From: Fibrobacter succinogenes | GTDB taxonomy: Bacteria; Fibrobacterota; Fibrobacteria; Fibrobacterales; Fibrobacteraceae | Direction of reading: 5' to 3' | Length of the DNA: 64,000 nt | Assembly: GCA_902791475.1 (NCBI GenBank) | Contig: CADAWC010000016.1 | Coordinates: 62,001-126,000, forward strand | In this document: piece by piece, positions 58,242 through 64,000 of the stretch | Numbering within the stretch: the first letter of the stretch is position 1 | How the letters are laid out: every line of letters begins with the position of its first letter | The notes under the pieces: model-generated | The model's input: only the letters and a program-made list of their open reading frames with translations | Told to the model about the DNA's origin: nothing | Databases searched by the model: none | Position numbers and translations under genes: made by a program

Positions 58242-59418
58242 TAACGAATATGATGTCGTCGTCATTGGCGCAGGTCCCGGCGGAAGTGTTGCCGCCAGAA
58301 ATCTTTCCCGTGCAGGCCACAAGGTTCTCCTTCTCGAAAAGCGCGAGAAGATTGGCTACCCTGTACGCTGCGGTGAAGCTAGCACCAAGCTTTCGGACTT
58401 GCAGACTTACGGCCCGATTGACGAAGATTGCATTGAAACGATTATCAACGGACTTTATATTTACGGTCCGAACGGCGTGAACATCGACCTCGCGCAGAAA
58501 GGCACGGGCATCATGCTCAACCGCGAAAAGTTCGACCCGTGGCTCGCCCACCTCGCCGCAAACGACGGCGTAGAAGTCGTCACTCGCGCCCGTGCAGAAT
58601 TTGTCGGAGATGTCGAAAGTGGAACCCGTCTCGTGCGCGTAAAGCTCGGCGAAGGCGCCGGCGAAACAACCGAAGAAGTCCGTGCCAAGATGGTCATTGC
58701 CGCAGACGGTGTCGAGAGCCGCATCGGGCGCCAAGTCGGTCTCGACTGCCTCCAGAAACCTGCATTTACCTGCACCGGTGTCGATATCCAGGTGCAAGGC
58801 ATCCTCACCAAGCCGGACTACCTCACGTTCTGGCAAGGTCACGACTTTATCAATGACGGTTACATCTGGAGTTTCCCGAAAGTCAAATCTAACGTCACAA
58901 ACTTCGGCGCTGGATTCCTGATTTCGAACAATCACGGTTCAAACGTCTTGGACATCACAATGAAATGGCTCTACAAGCTCTTCCCGGGAGCGCAAATCAA
59001 TTATGTTGTCGGAGGTGTCATTCCAGTCTCGAGCGTTCTGAAAGATTACACACTGGACCGTTTTGCCCTCGTTGGCGACGCGGCACACCACACAAACCCG
59101 CTTACAGGTGGCGGCATCGCGGCCGCCATGCGCGCCGGACGGTTCTGCGCCCAGACCGTTCACGAGGGCTTCGAATGCGGCAACTTAAGCAAGGAATTCC
59201 TCAAGACGTACGAAAAGCGCTGCTACGATTACTTTGGTCGCATGCACGACTTTGAATACAAGTTCCGCAGATTCCTCTTGAACGTGAACAAGGATGAACA
59301 GACAGAACTCTACAAGGTTCTTCAGAACTTCGCGAAGCACGGCTGCAAAAAGCGCGCCTTCTTGCAAACGCCTGTTTCCTCTGCGAAAATGCTCTACAAG
59401 TTCCTCACGTTCAAGTAG
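58231..59418 (+). CDS. Geranylgeranyl-reductase-family FAD-dependent oxidoreductase
   Basis: The 395-residue protein starts with the dinucleotide-binding GAGPGGSVAARNLSRAG and LLLEKREKIGYPVRCGE, the GGR-family signature with cysteine. It then has VGDAAHHTNPLTGGGIAAAMRAG as the second FAD motif. Members saturate isoprenoid chains of archaeal lipids, chlorophyll or menaquinone. In a bacterium with a coupled ferredoxin, reduction of a quinone or polyprenyl side chain is the most likely role, but this is inferred. Confidence 0.82.
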   Translation: MFCNNEYDVVVIGAGPGGSVAARNLSRAGHKVLLLEKREKIGYPVRCGEASTKLSDLQTYGPIDEDCIETIINGLYIYGPNGVNIDLAQKGTGIMLNREKFDPWLAHLAANDGVEVVTRARAEFVGDVESGTRLVRVKLGEGAGETTEEVRAKMVIAADGVESRIGRQVGLDCLQKPAFTCTGVDIQVQGILTKPDYLTFWQGHDFINDGYIWSFPKVKSNVTNFGAGFLISNNHGSNVLDITMKWLYKLFPGAQINYVVGGVIPVSSVLKDYTLDRFALVGDAAHHTNPLTGGGIAAAMRAGRFCAQTVHEGFECGNLSKEFLKTYEKRCYDYFGRMHDFEYKFRRFLLNVNKDEQTELYKVLQNFAKHGCKKRAFLQTPVSSAKMLYKFLTFK

Positions 59419-59504
59419 CCCGCGCGTTTCCGCACATTCCGCGCACTTGCTACGCGCACTCATACATTCCGCGCGACCGCGCACTTGTAACGCATCAGCG
59501 CACT
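59419..59504. repeat. GCGCACTTG imperfect repeats
   Basis: Four imperfect copies of CGCGCACTT and two of ACATTCCGCGC lie between the reductase stop and the P-type element. No coding or RNA feature is recognised. Confidence 0.5.
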
Positions 59505-59539
59505 TGTCATGCCCCGCACTGACGGGGCATCTCCTTTTT
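59505..59539 (+). terminator. TGTCATGCCC-type terminator hairpin
   Basis: TGCCCCG CACTGA CGGGGCA stem followed by TCTCCTTTTTC; it matches 57943-57979 at nearly all positions and probably ends the ferredoxin-reductase transcript. Confidence 0.7.
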
Positions 59540-59583
59540 CAAACAAAAAAAATCCCGCAGCACACGCCACGGGAAAAAGATTG

Positions 59584-59706
59584 CAGGTTTCAGGTTGTAG
59601 GTTATAGGTTTTAGGAATAAAGAATCATTCGCTTTGCGAATCTATACAGGGTGGCGAAGCCACGATTATTCACCTAAACCCTACCCCCTATTACCTAATA
59701 CCTACT
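59584..59706. repeat. TAGG-armed palindromic element A, copy 4
   Basis: Left arm AGGTTGTAGGTTATAGG..., right arm CCTATTACCTAATACCTAC; inner hairpins ATTCGC/GCGAAT and GTGGC/GCCAC. Its right end overlaps the stop codon of ilvE. Confidence 0.75.
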
Positions 59707-60739
59707 ACAGATCCACCACTTCAGTCCAGCCGAACGGGTCTTCCGCTTCGCCGAACTGGATAGCGGTGTACTTGGTGAAGAGTTCCGTGCAGACCGGGCC
59801 CGGATTCTTGCCGTCACCGTAGGTGAATTCCCTGCCGGCAACCGGATCCACGATCTTCTTGATCGGGGTAATCACGGCGGCGGTACCGCATTCGGCGGTT
59901 TCAGAGAATTCAGCGAGTTCTTCGAACGGAACCTGGCGGCGTTCCACGGTGTAACCGAGGTATTCAGCCAACTGCTGCAGGCTCTTGTTGGTGATAGACG
60001 GCAGAATAGATTCGGACTTCGGGGTCACGTAGGTCTTGCCCTTGATACCGAAGAAGTTTGCCGGACCGCATTCGTCGATATACTTCTTTTCCTTTGCATC
60101 GAGGTAAATCGTGCTGGAGAAGCCAAGCTTCTTTGCTTCAGCAAGGGACTGGAGGCTTGCAGCGTAGTTACCGCCGACCTTCACCGTACCCGTACCCTGC
60201 GGAGCGGCGCGGTCGTAGTTGCGGCTGATCATCATGTCCACCGGCTTGAACCCATCCTTGAAGTACGGACCCACCGGAGTCACAAACATCATGAGCAAAT
60301 ATTCATCAGCCGGCTTCACACCCACTTCCGGGCTCATACCAATCAGGAGCGGACGGATGTAGAGCGTTGCGCCATAACCATAAGGCGGAACAAAGCGCTT
60401 GTTCAATTTCACCACAGTGTGGACCATTTCGCGGAAAAGTTCAACCGGCGGAACAGCCATCAAAATACGGTTGGCCGTATTCTGCATACGCTTAGCGTTT
60501 TCTTCGACGCGGAAAATACGGACCTTGCCATCCTTGCCCGTGTAAGCCTTGAGGCCTTCAAAACCTTCCTGGCCGTAATGCAAGCAAGTAGCGGCCATGT
60601 GGATGCTAATGTCCTTAGAAGAAGATACTTCAATCTTGCCCCATTCACCATTGCGGTAGTAGCAGCGGACATTGTAATCGGTATCGTAATAACCGAAGGG
60701 GAGCGTCTTCCAATCGACAGTATTCAAATCAACTTGCAT
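59705..60739 (-). CDS. ilvE: Branched-chain amino acid aminotransferase
   Basis: I use the ATG at 60739 (MQVDLNTVDW), preceded by AAGG at about 9 nt; a longer frame to 60838 adds an unlikely leader. The 344-residue product fits class IV PLP aminotransferases of the longer IlvE type: PLP lysine in TVKVGGNYAASL, then YIDECGPANFFGIKG and a TAAVITPIKKI-like turn (CGTAAVITPI). It moves the amino group between branched-chain amino acids and 2-oxoglutarate. No other ilv genes are nearby. Confidence 0.93.
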   Translation of the reverse strand: MQVDLNTVDWKTLPFGYYDTDYNVRCYYRNGEWGKIEVSSSKDISIHMAATCLHYGQEGFEGLKAYTGKDGKVRIFRVEENAKRMQNTANRILMAVPPVELFREMVHTVVKLNKRFVPPYGYGATLYIRPLLIGMSPEVGVKPADEYLLMMFVTPVGPYFKDGFKPVDMMISRNYDRAAPQGTGTVKVGGNYAASLQSLAEAKKLGFSSTIYLDAKEKKYIDECGPANFFGIKGKTYVTPKSESILPSITNKSLQQLAEYLGYTVERRQVPFEELAEFSETAECGTAAVITPIKKIVDPVAGREFTYGDGKNPGPVCTELFTKYTAIQFGEAEDPFGWTEVVDL

Positions 60740-60869
60740 AGTATTAAACCTTTTTTGCAAATGTGCATATTTAAAGGTATCATTCGGTACCGCTTGAAAA
60801 ATACAATTATAAACGCCCTTTTGGCATCCCTTGTACAAAAAAAAGTGAAAAAATGACCGCTATTACAAA

Positions 60870-61077
60870 GGGGGGAAGCCTCCCCACCACCTAAAGGTGG
60901 CCATGTACACTAAGGCCTAAAGGCCAAGTGTCCAAAGGTCGCTTCAGCCTTGGCTCTAAACATGTCATGCCCGCCACCGAGCGGGCACCTCCCTCTAAAA
61001 TAGCACAAACGCATCACTCGCCAAGTCTTACGCTACCCCTTCGAGCGGGTGACACCCCCGCAACGCCCGGCTTCAAG
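60870..61077. repeat. Composite repeat region with D-type and P-type elements
   Basis: GGGGGAAGCCTCCCC (60870-60884), CACCTAAAGGTG, GGCCTAAAGGCC, a P-type hairpin GCCCGC...GCGGGC (60963-60997) and the D-type core GCTACCCCTTCGAGCGGG ... CCCGCAACGCCCGGC (61032-61072) follow one another. Compared with copy 1 at 55394 the D element looks split by about 145 bp that include the P-type hairpin. Confidence 0.6.
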
Positions 61078-61185
61078 CTCCCGCTCCAAAGCATCAAACA
61101 AATCTTGCTGACGAATCACTTTTCCCTTTGCAATATCCGCTTCACTCTGAGCCAAAAGCGTTAAAAGCAATAAAGCATTTTGCAT
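61033..61185 (-). pseudogene. Antitoxin-like fragment
   Basis: A 50-residue frame. Residues 1-41 read LLLLTLLAQSEADIAKGKVI, then RQQDLFDALERELEAGR, resembling the C-terminal helix of RelB/Phd-type antitoxins (S-E-x-D-I-x-x-G-K-V-I). The last nine residues derive from the D-type repeat, and the expected N-terminal DNA-binding part is missing. GAGG lies only 4 nt before ATG. No toxin gene is adjacent. I take it as a relic or a very short adaptor. Confidence 0.45.
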
Positions 61186-61270
61186 ACAACCTCATCAAAC
61201 AATATCAATTACAAAAATAGTCTCCTGCAAAACCAAATGCAAGAGACCTCTCCACCTTGCTAACCATAGG

Positions 61271-61309
61271 TTGCAAAATCGCCATTTTTGCAAACGGTTG
61301 TTTGCAAAA
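61271..61309. promoter_or_regulatory. TTGCAAAA sites upstream of the Rpn-type gene
   Basis: TTGCAAAA at 61271-61278 and its inverse TTTTGCAA at 61286-61293 form a palindrome; a third TTGCAAAA lies at 61302. They lie 75-113 bp before the ATG at 61384. Confidence 0.4.
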
Positions 61310-61383
61310 TTTACATAAAAAGCCCTTTCTACAATTTGATTGTGTATATTACGGCTCCCGAAAACTATTGAAGGAGCAAATAA

Positions 61384-62215
61384 ATGAACATAAAATCTTT
61401 TGACGATCTTGATATCACTGACCCGATTATGTTCGGACTCGTTTTTAGCAACAAACATATAGCAAAACCATTCATCGAGCATTTGTTAGACATCAAAATT
61501 GACCATCTAGAAACACCAGTTTCAGAAGCAGTCCTGAGCTACGATGCAGAGCACAAAGGTGTCCGCTTGATTTGGAAATGCAGTAGCGTGCAAAACGAGA
61601 GTCGCGGGCGACTGCTTGCAGGCGCACATGACCGAGTGAAGCCGCTGACGCCGTAGGCGTCAAATGGTCGATACCAAAGAACTCCCCCAACGCGCGAGAT
61701 ACTATCAAAGCGTTGGCGACGGAGTGGCTTTATCTAAAGGAGGGTATTACACAGACTTAAAAGAACAATACATTATTTTCCTATGTCCTATGGACATCTT
61801 CAAGCGCGGACTCCCCGTTTATCATTTCGAGAATAGGGCTCGCGAGGATTCAAGCATCACTTTAAACGACCACACCTTCAAAAATTTTTATAATTTTAAC
61901 AAGTACGAGGATTTCACAAACCCAGTTGTCAAAGCGTACATGAAATACTTTGCAACTAGAAATGCAGATTCTCGCGAAACAGAAACAATCAACGACCAAG
62001 TGTCCTTTTACAAAGCCGACACTCTCATAAGGAACAAGTATATGACTTACGAATTTGACCTTCATGAAAGCAAGGAAGAGGGCAGAGCAGAAGCTAAGGC
62101 TGAAGCTTTAGCGGAGAAAAAGGTCATGGCAAAGGGGCTTCGTGAAGATGGTGTTCCTGTAGAAATCATATCTAAGCGAACCGGTTTTACCATCGAAGAA
62201 ATCCAGGCCTTGTAA
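61384..62215 (+). pseudogene. Disrupted Rpn/PD-(D/E)XK nuclease family transposase-like gene
   Basis: The first part (61384-61571) encodes FDDLDITDPIMFGLVFSN and ends YDAEHKGVRL, the normal start of this family. The second part (from 61664 in another frame) resumes at MVDTKELPQRARYYQS and continues normally to EGRAEAKAEALAEKK and the C-terminal helix. About 90 bp between them encode nothing family-like, lead to a stop at 61654-61656 and contain two small hairpins (AGTCGCGGGCGACT; TGACGCCGTAGGCGTCA). The missing piece is the segment with the catalytic D-ExK residues. AGGAG lies 8 nt before ATG. Confidence 0.8.
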
Positions 62216-62347
62216 TCTGAGTCAAAAACATCCGTTTTTCGTCCCAAGATTCCCTCATTTCAACATTTCCTTAGCCACATCCGGCCTAGAAATGATATAT
62301 TATCTAAGTCGAATTACGCTTTGGCGTAACAGGAAGGGGAACCCGAA

Positions 62348-64000
62348 ATGAAAAACAGGATTTTTGCATTTAACGATACGGCAACATTTGAAAAAGAACT
62401 TGTCGATTTTAGCAATTGGTGCAAAGAAAACGGTTCGCCAACGGTATGCTTCCAGATTCATTCCGAAGAACTGGATCCAGAAAAGCTAAAACCCGTTTGG
62501 GCAACCCTGGAGCACGTCTTCCCCAACACGCCGTGGTTCGGAAACTCCACTAGCGGAAACATCGTCAACTGCGAAAAAGCAAGCGAAATTTCTGTATCCG
62601 CCATCATTTTCGAAAAGCCGACGACAAAGATCCAGATTTTACAGTACGACTTTTCCAACAAGTCCATCAGCGACATCGCCCACGAAATCGTGGAAGAAGC
62701 CAAGCAGAACCCCTGGGTAAAAGCGGTTGAAATCTACCACTGCATTTCGCCGTTTTCGACAACGAATCTTTGCGAAGGGCTCGACGCCTTGGCCCCGAAC
62801 ATCCAGATTTTTGGCGGCATCGTCTGCTCCCCCGACATCACGAGCCCGAATTCCTGCGTATTTTCATCCGTGGGCGGTCACTCCACATCAGGCATTTTAG
62901 TTGTATTCTACGGCGGTCCGGAATTTTATGTAGAATCCCGTAAGATTAGCGGATGGAAGCCCATCGGCCGTAACTTCCACGTCACTCGTTCCAAAGGCAA
63001 CGTCCTTTACGAATTGAGCAGCCTCCCCGCTTACGAAGTGTACAACAAGTACCTGAACATCAAAAACGACAACAACTTTTTCTACAACGCCCTTGAGTTT
63101 CCGATGCTCTACGAGCACAACGGAATTTCCATCGTGCGTGCCGCAGGTGCCAGCAATCCGGACGGGTCGCTCACCATGTCTTCGGATATTGACGAGGGTT
63201 CAATCGTCCGCCTCTCGTATGGCGAGCCGCAACTGATTCTCGAAAAAATCAAAACCGAAAGCGAAAGCGCCGAACTGTTCGCCCCCGAAGTCATGCACAT
63301 ATTCTCCTGTGCGGCTCGAAAGGCATTTTGGTCCAAGCACGAACCGACATACGAAATTACAGCGTTCAAGGGGCTCGCCTCCAGCACAGGATTTTTCTCG
63401 CACGGTGAATTCTTGCGCGAAAAGGGATTTTTAAACCAACATAACATCACGCTCGTCATTGCATCAATGCGCGAAGGCGCCATTACAAAACGGGGACACG
63501 CCAAAGGCGTCATAATTCCGGATGAAAAATCTACCCGTTTGCCACTCGCCGCCCGCATGGCCACATTCATTCGCGAAACGTCGTTTGAACTGGAACAGAT
63601 CAACAGCAGGTTGCGTGTCATGAACGAGCACCTGCAAGATGTCGCAACGACGGACAGCCTGACAGGACTCGAAAACAGGCTCGCATTCGATGCACTTCTA
63701 GAAACCATCAATCAAGAAGATTCCAAGGAAGATTCCTGGACCATGTTCCTGATGGACGTGAACGGCCTCAAATACGCAAACGACACCTTCGGCCACCAGG
63801 CCGGTGACGAATTGATCAAGGCCGCCGCCAAAGCCATCAAAAACACCTACGGCACCAGCGGGAACTGCTTTAGAATCGGCGGCGATGAATTTGCCGTCAT
63901 CACGCATGTTCCGATAGATTCTCACTATCCGCTGTATTCCATACTGCAAAAGAACATCAACGAATACAATAAAAAGGCGCTTTACCATCTGTCGATAGCT
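62348..64000 (+). CDS. FIST-domain sensor with C-terminal GGDEF domain (partial)
   Basis: Starts with ATG after AGGAAGGGG and runs off the right edge after 551 codons. Residues about 30-370 fit the FIST sensor domains (FGNSTSGNIVNCEKASEIS; IQIFGGIVCSPDITSP; SIVRLSYGEPQLIL). A coiled linker leads into a GGDEF domain: TTDSLTGLENRLAFD, DVNGLKYANDTFGHQAGDELI and the active-site RIGGDEFAV near residue 511. No RxxD inhibitory site is present. FIST domains are thought to bind small ligands such as amino acids; this would be a ligand-controlled diguanylate cyclase. No membrane segment is seen. Confidence 0.88.
   Translation, partial: MKNRIFAFNDTATFEKELVDFSNWCKENGSPTVCFQIHSEELDPEKLKPVWATLEHVFPNTPWFGNSTSGNIVNCEKASEISVSAIIFEKPTTKIQILQYDFSNKSISDIAHEIVEEAKQNPWVKAVEIYHCISPFSTTNLCEGLDALAPNIQIFGGIVCSPDITSPNSCVFSSVGGHSTSGILVVFYGGPEFYVESRKISGWKPIGRNFHVTRSKGNVLYELSSLPAYEVYNKYLNIKNDNNFFYNALEFPMLYEHNGISIVRAAGASNPDGSLTMSSDIDEGSIVRLSYGEPQLILEKIKTESESAELFAPEVMHIFSCAARKAFWSKHEPTYEITAFKGLASSTGFFSHGEFLREKGFLNQHNITLVIASMREGAITKRGHAKGVIIPDEKSTRLPLAARMATFIRETSFELEQINSRLRVMNEHLQDVATTDSLTGLENRLAFDALLETINQEDSKEDSWTMFLMDVNGLKYANDTFGHQAGDELIKAAAKAIKNTYGTSGNCFRIGGDEFAVITHVPIDSHYPLYSILQKNINEYNKKALYHLSIA

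Noticed and set aside
59419-59504. Possible CRISPR array from GCGCACTTG repeats
   Set aside because: Units are short, irregular and without spacers of constant length; no cas genes are present in the window.
62216-62347. Possible c-di-GMP riboswitch before the FIST-GGDEF gene
   Set aside because: The leader is short and lacks the conserved riboswitch core motifs; only a small ACGCTTTGGCGT hairpin and a ribosome binding site are visible.

Overview
The window looks like chromosome from a member of the Fibrobacterota, probably Fibrobacter itself. This is inferred from content and not from any database search. It carries two proteins of the TIGR02147 type, a family I know mainly as a Fibrobacter paralogous set. 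It has lipoproteins that end in LamG-like jelly-roll domains, and exported proteins ending in a short 'FD.QGR ... YIKR/YYKK' tail. It also has a strictly anaerobic ribonucleotide reductase, Gram-negative envelope genes (lptF, lptG, bamD) and a mix of genes with and without Shine-Dalgarno sites.

Layout. 1-423: C-terminal end of a CstA-type transporter. 500-2650: a RecD2-like helicase. 2734-6661 (minus): a TIGR02147 regulator paired with a LamG lipoprotein, and a secreted SGNH esterase. 6701-8600: a low-GC accessory patch with small unknown proteins, including a GNAT-like protein and a 61-residue partner. 8819-12150: class III ribonucleotide reductase, in which the glycyl-radical tail is a separate 48-residue gene between nrdD and nrdG, bracketed by two related palindromic elements. 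12360-16861: a flavodoxin-fold oxidoreductase, single and double SIMPL proteins and a sodium:solute symporter. 17022-25035: a GAF-GGDEF protein, lptG/lptF, bamD, a beta-barrel protein and a PHP-type hydrolase. 25039-27389: a rhomboid protease behind a consensus sigma-54 promoter, a small lipoprotein and a TPR membrane protein. 27502-31136: tRNA-Thr(CGT), a bacterial XPB helicase and a DUF4143-type ATPase. 31444-37092: a PhoB/PhoR-like pair with two Na/Pi cotransporter paralogues. 37386-40636: ispF, an exported protein, a zinc-ribbon membrane protein and an AAA ATPase. 40924-55159: a 13-gene nuo operon (B to N) without nuoA, with a short NuoG and a NuoE carrying an FN3-like tail. 55585-57893: a second TIGR02147/lipoprotein pair. 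58047-59418: ferredoxin plus a geranylgeranyl-reductase-like flavoprotein. 59705-60739: ilvE. 60840-62215: repeat-rich debris with an antitoxin-like fragment and a disrupted Rpn-family gene. 62348-end: a FIST-GGDEF protein cut by the window edge.

The main unexplained structure lies between the genes. Several dispersed palindromic families occur: TAGGTTTTAGG-armed elements holding two inner hairpins, an 84-bp structured pair, TGTCATGCCC hairpins and GTCATTCTGAGCG-type REPs. Seven genes have a TATATT/TATAGT-like box only 6-8 nt before the start codon and no Shine-Dalgarno site, which suggests leaderless mRNAs. The duplicated TIGR02147-lipoprotein module, the split NrdD and the sigma-54 rhomboid are the best leads for new biology.
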